DNA from: Clostridium vincentii
GTDB lineage: Bacteria > Bacillota > Clostridia > Clostridiales > Clostridiaceae
Direction: 5' to 3'
Assembly: GCF_002995745.1 (NCBI RefSeq)
Contig: NZ_PVXQ01000006.1
Span: 62,001 to 126,000, forward strand
DNA length: 64,000 nt
Part shown: positions 9,702-18,612 of the stretch, piece by piece
Layout of the letters: the number at the start of each line of letters is the position of its first letter
Numbering within the stretch: the first letter of the stretch is position 1
Program-made: the position numbers and the translations under genes
Notes under the pieces: model-generated
Database searches by the model: none
Told to the model about the DNA's origin: nothing
The model's input: only the letters and a program-made list of their open reading frames with translations

Positions 9702-11216
9702 ATGAATAAGGATTTTACTATAGATGCAATCATTACAGATAATATGGTATTGCAAAGAAATGAAGTTGCAATTATTTCTGGTAATGCAGTAAGTGGTATA
9801 GAAGTAGAATTGGATTTTTGTGGACAGTATAAGAAGGTAAGGTCTAACAATGGGAGATGGGAGATTTTCTTAGCACCTATGAAGGCTGGCGGACCATATA
9901 CCATGGTGGTAAAAACAAAAGATATAGAAAAAATGATTGATAATATTTTAATAGGTGATGTATACATTGCAGCAGGTCAATCAAATATTCAGTTTATGCT
10001 AAAGGATTCATTAGGTGGAGATGAAGAAATTGAAAAATCTGATTATCCTTACATAAGATATTATGATGTTCCTAAAATTGAATATGAGGATGAAAAAGAA
10101 ACAATACCTAATTTAGATGAAGGACAGTGGACAATATGCAATCCAAACACTTCCGAAGAATATTCCGCAATAGCATATTATTTTGCTAAATCAATACATA
10201 GAAACACTAATATTCCAATAGGAATAATTGGATGTAATAGCGGGGGGACCTCTATAGCGTGTTGGATGGATCAAGAGTATTTAGTTAGGAATGAAAAGAT
10301 AAAAGAAGTATATTGGGATAAATATAATTCAGTAATAGCTAATTTAACTCAAGAAGAAGAAAATAAGAGGAATAAGGAATATGAAAAAATATTCAATGTG
10401 TATCAAAAAAAATTAGAAGAGTATACAAAAGAAAATCCGAATATGACACTGGGAGACGTAAAAAAGCAAGTTGGACATACACCGTGGCCACCACCAATAG
10501 GAAGGAAAGCATTTTTACGTCCTTGTGGATTATATAGTACTATGTTTAAGAAGATTAACAAATTTAAAGTAAAAGCAGTAATATGGTATCAAGGAGAAGA
10601 GGATACCCAAAACAGTGGTTTATATAAAGAATTACTAGAATTATTAATTGAAAATTGGAGACGGGATTTGGTAAACAATAATTTACCATTTATTATCGTA
10701 CAATTACCTTCTTATGAAGATGATAAACCAAATAAGGATTGGGCAGTTGTAAGGAATGCTCAATTATTAGTTGCTAAAAATGATGAAAGTAGTGATATTG
10801 TTATTTCATTTGATTGTGGAGAAAGATATAACATACATCCAATTAATAAAAAAGATGTTGGTGAGAGGGTAGCCTTACTTGTTCGCGAAAAGTTTTATAA
10901 TGAAAATGTAAATGGACATTCACCAATATATAAAGAAATAAAGGTTGATAAGGGAAAAATAATTATTTCGTTTGATAATGTAAAGGAAAATGAACTTATT
11001 GTAAAAGATGGTGGAGAGTTAGAGGGTTTTAAAATTTCAGAAGATGGAGAAAAATTTATTGCAGCAGTTGCTGAAATTAAGTGCAATAAGGTAATTATAA
11101 AAAATGATTTTGGAAATAAGCTAAAAATAGTAAGATATGCATGGTTTAATTATGGTAATATAAATCTATATGGAGTGAACGGATTGCCTGCTAGCCCCTT
11201 TCAAATTGAGCTATAG
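9702..11216 (+). CDS. Sialate O-acetylesterase-type SGNH hydrolase
   Basis: 504 residues with the SASA carbohydrate-esterase layout: GDVYIAAGQSNIQFML (Ser nucleophile in GQSN), IGIIGCNSGGTSIACWM, AVIWYQGEEDTQ and a late Asp/His region (DCGERYNIHPINKKDVG). Such enzymes remove O-acetyl groups from sialic acids or plant polysaccharides. No signal peptide is visible, so it probably acts on imported oligosaccharides. AAGTGAGGAG lies upstream. The true substrate is unknown; the sugar island 2 kb downstream is the only context clue. Confidence 0.82.
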   Translation: MNKDFTIDAIITDNMVLQRNEVAIISGNAVSGIEVELDFCGQYKKVRSNNGRWEIFLAPMKAGGPYTMVVKTKDIEKMIDNILIGDVYIAAGQSNIQFMLKDSLGGDEEIEKSDYPYIRYYDVPKIEYEDEKETIPNLDEGQWTICNPNTSEEYSAIAYYFAKSIHRNTNIPIGIIGCNSGGTSIACWMDQEYLVRNEKIKEVYWDKYNSVIANLTQEEENKRNKEYEKIFNVYQKKLEEYTKENPNMTLGDVKKQVGHTPWPPPIGRKAFLRPCGLYSTMFKKINKFKVKAVIWYQGEEDTQNSGLYKELLELLIENWRRDLVNNNLPFIIVQLPSYEDDKPNKDWAVVRNAQLLVAKNDESSDIVISFDCGERYNIHPINKKDVGERVALLVREKFYNENVNGHSPIYKEIKVDKGKIIISFDNVKENELIVKDGGELEGFKISEDGEKFIAAVAEIKCNKVIIKNDFGNKLKIVRYAWFNYGNINLYGVNGLPASPFQIEL

Positions 11217-11277
11217 AAATTAAGGCTTAATAATCTATTGAAATCTGATGTCTAAATTAATATAATTAGAAGTGGTA

Positions 11278-11332
11278 ATGGTTTAAGGTTGATGTGAAAA
11301 TTAGCATCACTGGACTTCTAAACCATTTTTTT
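11278..11332 (+). terminator. Terminator or attenuator hairpin between the acetylesterase and yerC
   Basis: AATGGTTTA pairs with TAAACCATT around an inner GATG/CATC stem, followed by seven T residues. The ribosome site of the next gene begins a few bases after the T run, so the hairpin could also limit expression of that gene. Confidence 0.72.
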
Positions 11333-11348
11333 GAGAAGAGGTGAAGAA

Positions 11349-11648
11349 ATGCATAGTAATAATTCGAAAATTAAAAGTGATGAAGTAGAATTGTTTTTTA
11401 ACGCAATATTGAAACTTGAAAGTATAGAGGATTGTTATAAGTTTTTTGAAGATGTGGCGACTATAAATGAAGTAAAGGCATTGTCTCAAAGAATTCATGT
11501 AGCTAGATTGTTAAGTGAAAAGAAAACATATACAGAAATAGGAGAAATAACTGGAGCTAGCACTGCTACCATAAGTAGAATAAATAGATGCTTAAATTAT
11601 GGAAGTGATGGATATAAGCTAGTTCTTGAAAGATTAAAAGAAATATAA
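11349..11648 (+). CDS. yerC: YerC/YecD-family TrpR-like DNA-binding protein
   Basis: 99 residues of the TrpR superfamily: LFNAILKLESIEDCYKFFED, an N-terminal dimerisation part, then a helix-turn-helix (TYTEIGEITGASTATISRIN). Family members are small repressors of largely unknown targets. The start at 11349 follows GAGAAGAGGTGAAG; a TTG 18 bases upstream is part of the terminator T run and is rejected. glmM follows after 81 bp. Confidence 0.85.
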   Translation: MHSNNSKIKSDEVELFFNAILKLESIEDCYKFFEDVATINEVKALSQRIHVARLLSEKKTYTEIGEITGASTATISRINRCLNYGSDGYKLVLERLKEI

Positions 11649-11729
11649 AGTTGAAATAAATGTAGTTGCAGTTTATAATAACGTATAGAAAAAAACACCA
11701 AATAATATTAATGTAGTGAGGTACAAAAT

Positions 11730-13076
11730 ATGATTAGAATGTTCGGAACCGATGGAGTTAGAGGTATAGCTAATATGGAGTTAACTGCAAATCTTGCATA
11801 TAATTTAGGAAGAGCTGGAGCTTTTGTTCTAACTGAAGGTGCCCATAAGCCAAAGATATTAGTAGGGAAAGATACAAGGATTTCAGGAGATATGCTAGAG
11901 TCAGCTTTAGTTGCAGGAATATTATCGGTAGGAGCTGAAGCTGTAATACTTGGAGTAGTTCCAACACCAGCAGTTGCACATTTAACAAGAAAGTATAATG
12001 CTGATGCTGGTATTATGATATCTGCTTCTCATAACCCTGTTGAATATAATGGAATTAAATTTTTTGATGAAAAAGGCTATAAGCTTTCAGATGAATTAGA
12101 AGATCAAATTCAAAGCGTAATTGAAGGAGACTTTTATGGAGTCCCAAGTCCAGTTGGGACAGGTATAGGAAGGCAAGTAGTAGAGATAGGCGCTTTAGAT
12201 GAATATATAGATTTTGCAAAAGGCACTACAGCTACTAATTTAGAAGGAATGAAAATTGCCTTAGATTGTGCTAATGGTTCAGCTTATGAAGCGGCTGTAA
12301 GAGGCTTCAGAGAACTGAATGCAGAGATTTACGTAATAAATGATAATCCAGATGGTACAAATATAAATGAAAAATGTGGTTCAACCCATCCGGAAGAACT
12401 AATGGATTACGTTGTTAGAAAAGGCTGTGATATGGGATTTGCCTTCGATGGAGATGCAGATAGGTGTCTTGCAGTTGATGAAAAAGGAAATCTAATAAAT
12501 GGAGATTTTATCCTAACAATATGTGCAAAACATTTAAAAGAAATAAATAGATTAAAGGATGATACTGTAGTTGTAACTGTAATGAGTAATCTCGGGCTAG
12601 ATATAGCTTGTCAAGGATTAGAGATTAATGCTCTAAAGACTAGGGTAGGAGATAGGTATGTTCTTGAAGAAATGATCAAAGGAAAATATGTTTTAGGTGG
12701 AGAACAATCTGGTCATATTATATTCTTAGATTATAATACAACAGGGGACGGACTGGTTACAGCTCTTCAAATTGCATCTATAGTTAAGAAACAGAAAAAG
12801 ACTCTAAGTGAATTATGTTCTATTATGACCAATTTACCACAGGTGCTAGCAAATGCAGTTGTACCAAATGATAAGAAGAATATATACTTAGAGGATGAAG
12901 AAATAAAAGAAGAGATAAAAAGAATAGAGAGAAAATTACAAGGAAAGGGTAGAGTTTTAATTAGACCTTCAGGTACAGAGCCGCTGGTAAGGGTTATGCT
13001 AGAGGGAGAAAATCAAGAGGAGCTTAATAAAATGGCTCACAATCTTGCAGATATGATAGTTCAAAAATGTAGATAG
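11730..13076 (+). CDS. glmM: Phosphoglucosamine mutase
   Basis: Interconverts glucosamine-6-phosphate and glucosamine-1-phosphate for UDP-GlcNAc and peptidoglycan synthesis. 448 residues, standard length: [12 protein letters not shown], catalytic serine loop [16 protein letters not shown] (Ser near residue 100), metal loop FDGDADRC, sugar loop GGEQSGHI and phosphate loop [12 protein letters not shown]. Its partner glmS lies 27 kb downstream under a ribozyme, so the two steps are regulated separately here. Confidence 0.97.
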   Translation: MIRMFGTDGVRGIANMELTANLAYNLGRAGAFVLTEGAHKPKILVGKDTRISGDMLESALVAGILSVGAEAVILGVVPTPAVAHLTRKYNADAGIMISASHNPVEYNGIKFFDEKGYKLSDELEDQIQSVIEGDFYGVPSPVGTGIGRQVVEIGALDEYIDFAKGTTATNLEGMKIALDCANGSAYEAAVRGFRELNAEIYVINDNPDGTNINEKCGSTHPEELMDYVVRKGCDMGFAFDGDADRCLAVDEKGNLINGDFILTICAKHLKEINRLKDDTVVVTVMSNLGLDIACQGLEINALKTRVGDRYVLEEMIKGKYVLGGEQSGHIIFLDYNTTGDGLVTALQIASIVKKQKKTLSELCSIMTNLPQVLANAVVPNDKKNIYLEDEEIKEEIKRIERKLQGKGRVLIRPSGTEPLVRVMLEGENQEELNKMAHNLADMIVQKCR

Positions 13077-13086
13077 ACTAAATAGA

Positions 13087-13119
13087 AGAAACGCTGATTT
13101 AATTTGGCGTTTCTTTTTA
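13087..13119 (+). terminator. Terminator of glmM
   Basis: AGAAACGC and GCGTTTCT with a 12-base AT loop, followed by a T run. Confidence 0.88.
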
Positions 13120-13385
13120 TATCTTGTTCTAATATAACTGAGAATTATATCAGTTAATTGAGACAATAATAAAAAGTATTGGATCCTATAACATTATGTT
13201 TTTAGTGCAATAAATTGAAAAAGTATAAAATTGGAGAATAAAAATAAAGTAATTTTAGGTTAAAATTAAATATAGCTGCAGTTATATATAAATAGGTAGT
13301 ATTATGTAATAACAATATTAGAATGTTTCTAATATTTAGTGTTATACTTTAATTGAATAATTATATGTAGAAAGGATGTATAACT
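13120..13385 (+). other. Gene-free AT-rich stretch before the GntR-type regulator
   Basis: No open frame with a ribosome site was found. The stretch holds the inverted repeat at 13314-13336 and a TATACT hexamer at 13343-13348 that could be the -10 of the regulator promoter. Confidence 0.5.
13314..13336. promoter_or_regulatory. Perfect inverted repeat upstream of the GntR-type regulator
   Basis: AATATTAGAA-TGT-TTCTAATATT, 10-bp arms. It ends just upstream of a TATACT hexamer and 50 bp before the regulator start, so it is a candidate operator for autoregulation. Confidence 0.45.
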
Positions 13386-14096
13386 GTGTTTTTAGATTAT
13401 AGTAATGGATCAAAACCTTTATGGAGTCAAGTTGCAAGTATATTAAAAGAGATGATAAAGAACAATGAATTTAAGGTTGGAGAAATTTTGCCATCGGAGA
13501 TGAAATTAATAAATGAGTTTGGAGTATCAAGAATAACAATGCGGCAAGCATTAGGTTATTTAGTCGAAGAAGGATATATAATTAGAAGAAGAGGAAAAGG
13601 TACAGTTGTAATAAAGAGAGAAGATGTTTCAACTTCAATGAAATCTTCATTTACACAATTAGAAGAAAAAGGTGAAAAAATTAAAAAAACATTATTAGAG
13701 GTAGATGTAGTTGAACCGTCAAAAGATATTTTAGAGTTGTTTAATATAGATAAGTCAACAAATTTAATAATGATGAAAAGAATTATAGAAGTAAATGGAA
13801 AAATAGTTGGTGTATTTAAAAGTTTTATTAATCCTAATATACCAGTAACTATTAAGGATGACTTTACGAAATCATTTTATAAATTGCTAGAATCTAAAGG
13901 TTATCCAATAACTAAAGGAAGGGAAGAAATAACTGCAACAATTTCAAATGAGGAAGATAAGAAGATATTTAAGCTGAATGAAGTAACCGCTATAATAACT
14001 AGAAAAAAGTATGGGTTTTCAAATGATATTCCAGTTGAGCTAACATATACAAGATATCTTGCTGAAGGTTATGTGATAACAGTAGATTTGAATTAA
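13386..14096 (+). CDS. GntR/HutC-family transcriptional regulator of the sugar island
   Basis: 236 residues: N-terminal winged helix-turn-helix (about 8-75; EILPSEMKLINEFGVSRITM, YIIRRRGKGTVV) and a C-terminal UTRA effector domain, as in TreR/HutC repressors, which sense a sugar phosphate. GTG start with GAAAGGATG upstream. It directly precedes the PTS gene, whose promoter carries a palindrome, so it probably represses the PTS-GH1 genes until their phosphorylated substrate appears. Confidence 0.87.
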   Translation: MFLDYSNGSKPLWSQVASILKEMIKNNEFKVGEILPSEMKLINEFGVSRITMRQALGYLVEEGYIIRRRGKGTVVIKREDVSTSMKSSFTQLEEKGEKIKKTLLEVDVVEPSKDILELFNIDKSTNLIMMKRIIEVNGKIVGVFKSFINPNIPVTIKDDFTKSFYKLLESKGYPITKGREEITATISNEEDKKIFKLNEVTAIITRKKYGFSNDIPVELTYTRYLAEGYVITVDLN

Positions 14097-14151
14097 ATAC
14101 TATAAATATAAATGCACTATAAATATGGTGTATTTTTTTTATAGAAAAATA

Positions 14152-14180
14152 TTGACAGGATACAAAAGATATATTATTAT
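14152..14180 (+). promoter_or_regulatory. Promoter of the PTS-GH1 operon
   Basis: Consensus TTGACA, a 17-bp spacer, then TATTAT, in the 160-bp gap between the regulator and the EIIC gene. Confidence 0.75.
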
Positions 14181-14186
14181 AATGTT

Positions 14187-14211
14187 ATAACAAATAAGCG
14201 CGCTTAGTTAT
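14187..14211. promoter_or_regulatory. Candidate operator of the PTS-GH1 operon
   Basis: A perfect 12-bp palindrome TAAGCGCGCTTA (14195-14206), itself flanked by ATAAC and GTTAT. It lies just after the -10 hexamer, where a repressor would block transcription. GC content is far above its surroundings. Confidence 0.6.
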
Positions 14212-14256
14212 TCAAAATGACAGGTAAATTAGAATAAATATATGGGGGGAAAAATA

Positions 14257-15567
14257 ATGAATAAATTTCAAAAATTTTTAGAAGATAAGTTAATGCCTAT
14301 AGCAGCATATCTTAATACAAATAAAGTTGTAGGTTCTTTAAAAGATGGTATGATGGCAATATTACCTTTAATGCTATTTGGTTCTTTCGTGCTAATCCTT
14401 GGAAATATACCTTATTTAAATACAGTAGCACCTGAATTTGTAGGTAAAATACAACATTTTTTTTCACAAGGTACACCCGCTACATTAGGATTAATAGGCC
14501 TTGCAGCACTTATTTCAATATCATATAACTATGCCAAAAGACTAGAAATAAGCGAAATTGCAGGTATACTTACAGCAGTTTGTTCTTTAATAATAATGAC
14601 AAATTTCACAATAACAACTAATGGTATTTTAAATGGACAAGAAGTACAAGGCCTAACTGTTTCAAATGTTATTCCTGCTAATCTTTTAGGTGCAGAAGGA
14701 ATGTTTACAGCAATGATTATTTCTTTTGTAGCAATTAGATTATTAGCATTTTTTATTAGCAAAAAGTGGACAATCAAAATGCCAGAATCAGTTCCTAAAA
14801 ATGCATCGGAGTCATTTGCTAGTTTAATTCCTATGTTTTTAGTTTTTATTTTATTCTTGGTATTCAGAAATATTTTAGAATTGACGTCATTCGGTACATT
14901 GCAAAATGCAATTTATACATTAATAACTAAACCGTTAACAAGTTTGGCAAACTATTCAATTTCTATAATAATTTTAACATTTATTCAACAAATATTGTGG
15001 TTTTTCGGAATACATGGAACTCAAATTGTTATGTCAGTTTGGGGACCAATTGAGACAACAATGACACTAGCTAATTTAACTGCTTTTCAAACAGGATTGG
15101 ATTTGCCATATATTGCGACTCAAACTTTCAGAGAAGTTTATGGGGTTGGTGGGGCACAAGGTATCTTATGTGCAATAACAGCAGGATTTATAGTTATGAA
15201 ATCAAGACAAGCTAAGGCTATAAATAATCTTTCAATAGCACCTGCAATGTTTAATATACAAGAACCATATACATTTGGAATGCCAGCATTTATGAATCCA
15301 ATATTGCTTATTCCTTTTGTAATAATTCCAGTTATACAAATAGGTTTAGCTTATTTCTTATGTGCAATAAAATTTGCACCAATACCAGTACTACCAGTTC
15401 CTTGGACAACACCTATATTTATTAGTGGTCTAATATCAACAAACTTTAACGTAATGGGTGTAGCAACTCAAGTAATATTATTTGCTGTTGGAATGGTAAT
15501 ATGGATCCCATTTTTGAAGATTTTAGATAATAAACATTTAAGTGATGAAAAAATTCAAAGTCTTTAG
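14257..15567 (+). CDS. PTS EIIC component, lactose/cellobiose (CelB) type
   Basis: 436-residue membrane permease of the phosphotransferase system, with about ten hydrophobic segments and family stretches such as IPYLNTVAPEF, FFGIHGTQIVMS, PAMFNIQEPYTFGMP and PVPWTTPIFISG. It imports and phosphorylates beta-linked disaccharides together with EIIA and EIIB, which are not in this window and must come from elsewhere. The start at 14257 follows GGGGGGA; the ATG 15 bases earlier contains that ribosome site. It is followed by a GH1 hydrolase that would split the imported phospho-sugar. Confidence 0.92.
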   Translation: MNKFQKFLEDKLMPIAAYLNTNKVVGSLKDGMMAILPLMLFGSFVLILGNIPYLNTVAPEFVGKIQHFFSQGTPATLGLIGLAALISISYNYAKRLEISEIAGILTAVCSLIIMTNFTITTNGILNGQEVQGLTVSNVIPANLLGAEGMFTAMIISFVAIRLLAFFISKKWTIKMPESVPKNASESFASLIPMFLVFILFLVFRNILELTSFGTLQNAIYTLITKPLTSLANYSISIIILTFIQQILWFFGIHGTQIVMSVWGPIETTMTLANLTAFQTGLDLPYIATQTFREVYGVGGAQGILCAITAGFIVMKSRQAKAINNLSIAPAMFNIQEPYTFGMPAFMNPILLIPFVIIPVIQIGLAYFLCAIKFAPIPVLPVPWTTPIFISGLISTNFNVMGVATQVILFAVGMVIWIPFLKILDNKHLSDEKIQSL

Positions 15568-15642
15568 ATTTTAAAAAACAGAAGATAGATACTATTGTAT
15601 GAAGGCATAGTATCTATCTTAATAAATAAGGAGATGAAAATA

Positions 15643-17040
15643 ATGAGAACTTATACTATACCAAAAACGTTCACATTAGGAGCAGCAGTATGGGCTCAAG
15701 GAACTGAAGGCGCTTACAATGAAGATGAAAAGTCGTTAACTGTTATGGAACAGTTTGCTTTGGATGAACCCAATAGAATGCAAGGTGGAATAGGACCTTT
15801 TGAGACTTTAAATTGGTATCATGATTACAAAAAATATGTTGATATAATGTCTGAAATGGGTTTAGAATCTTTTAGAACATCCATAACATGGGCAAGATTA
15901 ATACCAGATGGTGAAAATGTAAATGAGAAAGCAATAGAATTCTATAGGAATTACTTTAAATATATAAAAGGAAAAGGCATAAAATTGTGGGTAGTATTAT
16001 ACTGGTTTGATATGCCTGTTTATTTAGAAAATATAGGAGGGTTTTCAAATAGGAAAGTAGTAGATAGTTTTGTTAGGTATTCTAAAAAGGCTATTGAGTT
16101 ATTTAATGAGTATGTAGATATATTCTATGTTTATAATGAGCCTGGGGTAGACTTAATGTTCAAATATCAAGAGGAAATGTGTTATCCAAATGAGGTAGAC
16201 TTTGATAAGTCTTGTCAAGCTCAATACAATATGATAGTTGCACATGGAATGGTTGTAAATGAGTTTAAGAAGTTAGGGTTAAATAATTGTAAGATAGGCT
16301 CAGTTGTAGATGTAAAATATATTTATCCAAGAAGTAAGAATATATTTGATTTGAAAGCTAAAAGATATTTTGAAATTCTTCAAGAGGAAGCATGGTTATA
16401 CCCTCTTATACTTGGAAAGTTTAGTGATGAATTATTTCAAATATATAAGGAGCATAAAATTAACATTGATATGGAAGATGGAGATTTAGAAATAATTCAA
16501 AATAATACTATTTCAGTTTTAGGAATTAACAATTATTTTCCTGAAAGAGTAAAAGCAAAAGAAAGTATTCCAAATCCGAATGCTCCATTAACTATGCATA
16601 CTTTCTATGACAATCATATTATGCATGGAAGAAGAATGAATCTATTTAGAGGTTGGGAAATATATCCGCAATCTATATATGATACATTAATGAAAATAAA
16701 AGAAAAATATAATAACATAGAATGTTATATAACAGAAAATGGAATGGGTGTACAAGAAGAAGAAAGATTTAGAGGGAAAGATGGAGTAATTCAAGATGAT
16801 TATAGAATTGAATATGTTACTGAACATTTAGAGTCATGCATTAAGGCTTTAAATGATGGAAGTAACTTAAAAGGGTATCATATGTGGTCATTTATTGACT
16901 TATGGTCACCGAGTAATCAATTTTTAAATTGTTACGGATTTGTTGAATATAATTTAATAACAAAGGAATCTAAATTAAAGAAGAGTGCATCGTGGTATAA
17001 AGAATTGATAATAACAAGGAGTCTAAAGTGTACAGACTAA
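15643..17040 (+). CDS. Glycoside hydrolase family 1, probable 6-phospho-beta-glycosidase
   Basis: 465 residues of a GH1 TIM barrel. The acid/base Glu lies in FYVYNEP (near residue 164) and the nucleophile in CYITENGMG (near 364). GH1 enzymes next to a CelB-type PTS normally hydrolyse 6-phospho-beta-glucosides; gluco- versus manno-specificity cannot be read here. The N-terminal substrate loop is divergent (GAAVWAQGTEG rather than the common Gln-containing GAATAAYQ type). The start at 15643 follows AAGGAGATG. Its 3' end overlaps the start of a broken second GH1 gene. Confidence 0.9.
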   Translation: MRTYTIPKTFTLGAAVWAQGTEGAYNEDEKSLTVMEQFALDEPNRMQGGIGPFETLNWYHDYKKYVDIMSEMGLESFRTSITWARLIPDGENVNEKAIEFYRNYFKYIKGKGIKLWVVLYWFDMPVYLENIGGFSNRKVVDSFVRYSKKAIELFNEYVDIFYVYNEPGVDLMFKYQEEMCYPNEVDFDKSCQAQYNMIVAHGMVVNEFKKLGLNNCKIGSVVDVKYIYPRSKNIFDLKAKRYFEILQEEAWLYPLILGKFSDELFQIYKEHKINIDMEDGDLEIIQNNTISVLGINNYFPERVKAKESIPNPNAPLTMHTFYDNHIMHGRRMNLFRGWEIYPQSIYDTLMKIKEKYNNIECYITENGMGVQEEERFRGKDGVIQDDYRIEYVTEHLESCIKALNDGSNLKGYHMWSFIDLWSPSNQFLNCYGFVEYNLITKESKLKKSASWYKELIITRSLKCTD

Positions 17041-17204
17041 AATTTTCTAAGAATTCTTTATGGGAAGGAGCTACCTGGGCTACTGGCGTAGAGGGAAGCA
17101 GAGACACGAATAGATATGGTTTTTATAGAGAGAGTTAAAAAAATAAAGAAATGAAGATTAAAAAATCAGGAAAGTGGTTTGCGGAGATTTGTAAATCTGG
17201 ATAG
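17028..17204 (+). pseudogene. Remnant of a second GH1 gene
   Basis: A GTG codon with AAGGAG upstream, overlapping the preceding stop, opens a 36-codon frame (SLWEGATWATGVEG, a GH1 N-terminus) ending at 17138. In the same frame 13 bases later, codons at 17151-17204 read KKSGKWFAEICKSG, which resembles a GH1 C-terminus. The simplest reading is an internal deletion of most of a paralogue, plus a stop codon. The fragment cannot encode an enzyme. Confidence 0.7.
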
Positions 17205-17264
17205 TTACGGATAGAAAAATGATAAAGTAAGTTAATTGAATCCATATATCAAGGAGGAGACATA

Positions 17265-18038
17265 GTGTTCAATAACGGAATTGGAATAGAATTTAATTTT
17301 AATACAAGGGAATTCATTTATGGGACAAACAATTTTGGTCCAATTACAGAAAAAAGAAAATTAGATGATATAAGGAAAAGTCTTAAAAATCCTAATTGTA
17401 ATGGGCCAGAAATTGTATATAGTATAGCAATGGATGTAGGCTTAAAAGAAGATAGAGAAGATTTAATAAATAGAAATTTATTATATGGTGCTTGTATCTA
17501 TTCTAATGGGATGATGGATGATGAGCCTGTTAGATCTCAAGGGCATATTCATGCTATATCAAGCTCCTGTAATTACTCTACAGGAGAACTATATGAAATA
17601 TGGCATGGAAAAGCAATTATATTTATGCAAGAAAGTGCTAAAGATAATCCCGGTAGAGTTTTTGTGGTAGAGGCTGAAGAAGGCGATGTGGTTTTTGTAC
17701 CACCTGGTTGGGCACACTACACAGTGAACGCAAGCCCAGAAAATTATATGATATTTGGAGCATGGTGCGTTAGAGATTATGGATTCGACTATGTAGATGT
17801 AAGAGCTCATAATGGTTTATCATATTTTCCAATAGTTAAAAATGGAAAGATAGAGTTTGAAAAGAATCCTAAATATTCAGAATGTAAATTAGAAATTAAA
17901 AAAGCAAGAAAGTATGAAGAGCTTAAATTAGATTATACAAAATCAATATATACTCAATATAGAGAAAATAGAACTAAATTTGATTTTGTTACAAATCCGT
18001 TTAAGTATAAAGAGATTTGGGAAAAATTTATCCCTTAA
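17265..18038 (+). CDS. Cupin-type glucose-6-phosphate isomerase-like protein (first copy)
   Basis: 257 residues of the archaeal-type cupin phosphoglucose isomerase family. Metal-ligand pattern: GHIH (near residue 94), Glu in GELYEIWHGK, and a late His in VPPGWAHYTVN. The family interconverts glucose-6-P and fructose-6-P. GTG start behind AAGGAGGAG. At 257 residues it is longer than typical members (about 190). It sits with a second cupin copy and a mannose-6-P isomerase, which suggests a catabolic pathway ending at fructose-6-P. Confidence 0.78.
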   Translation: MFNNGIGIEFNFNTREFIYGTNNFGPITEKRKLDDIRKSLKNPNCNGPEIVYSIAMDVGLKEDREDLINRNLLYGACIYSNGMMDDEPVRSQGHIHAISSSCNYSTGELYEIWHGKAIIFMQESAKDNPGRVFVVEAEEGDVVFVPPGWAHYTVNASPENYMIFGAWCVRDYGFDYVDVRAHNGLSYFPIVKNGKIEFEKNPKYSECKLEIKKARKYEELKLDYTKSIYTQYRENRTKFDFVTNPFKYKEIWEKFIP

Positions 18039-18055
18039 TTATAGGAGGCGTTCGT

Positions 18056-18598
18056 ATGGAAATTAGAGAACCGAAATATACACATGACTTTTTTAATGGT
18101 GTAATTAATGGGGAAAATGTGGAATCTTATAAAAAAACATATAAAGATATTAGCTTTGCATATGCGGATGTTGATAAAGGATTAGCACTAGATACTGAGA
18201 TGTACGAAGTCTATTTCTTTAATTGTGGTGGAGAAAACACTCTACTTTGGGGATTAACAATATTACATCCTATTACTGTAAATGAAGAATGTAACCTTAC
18301 TAGGGGGCATTTTCACTTAGATAGAACTGAACCTGAACTGTACTTTGGATTAGGTGGACAAGGCTTACTTATGTATATGGACGAAGATGGGAATAGTTTT
18401 TGTGAAAAAGTATTTAAAGGCTCTGTTCATTATATTCATGGAAATTATGCACATAGATTAATAAATACTGGTGATATAGATTTTAAAGTAGGGGCTTGTT
18501 GGAGAGATGTAGCTGGACATGATTATAAAGCAATAGAGAATAAGCCTTTCCCTAAAAGAGTATATAAAATTAATAATGAAACAATATTTAGAGATTAA
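18056..18598 (+). CDS. Cupin-type glucose-6-phosphate isomerase-like protein (second copy)
   Basis: 180 residues, the usual length for cupin phosphoglucose isomerases. The ligand pattern is complete: GHFH, then Glu in EPELYFGLGGQG, then His in YIHGNYAHRLINTG, plus AGHDYKAIE. It is clearly related to the preceding gene but strongly diverged, so the two may act on different sugar phosphates or form a hetero-oligomer. The start at 18056 follows TAGGAGGCG, 18 bp after the first copy stops. Confidence 0.8.
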   Translation: MEIREPKYTHDFFNGVINGENVESYKKTYKDISFAYADVDKGLALDTEMYEVYFFNCGGENTLLWGLTILHPITVNEECNLTRGHFHLDRTEPELYFGLGGQGLLMYMDEDGNSFCEKVFKGSVHYIHGNYAHRLINTGDIDFKVGACWRDVAGHDYKAIENKPFPKRVYKINNETIFRD

Positions 18599-18612
18599 AG
18601 GGAGGTATTTAA

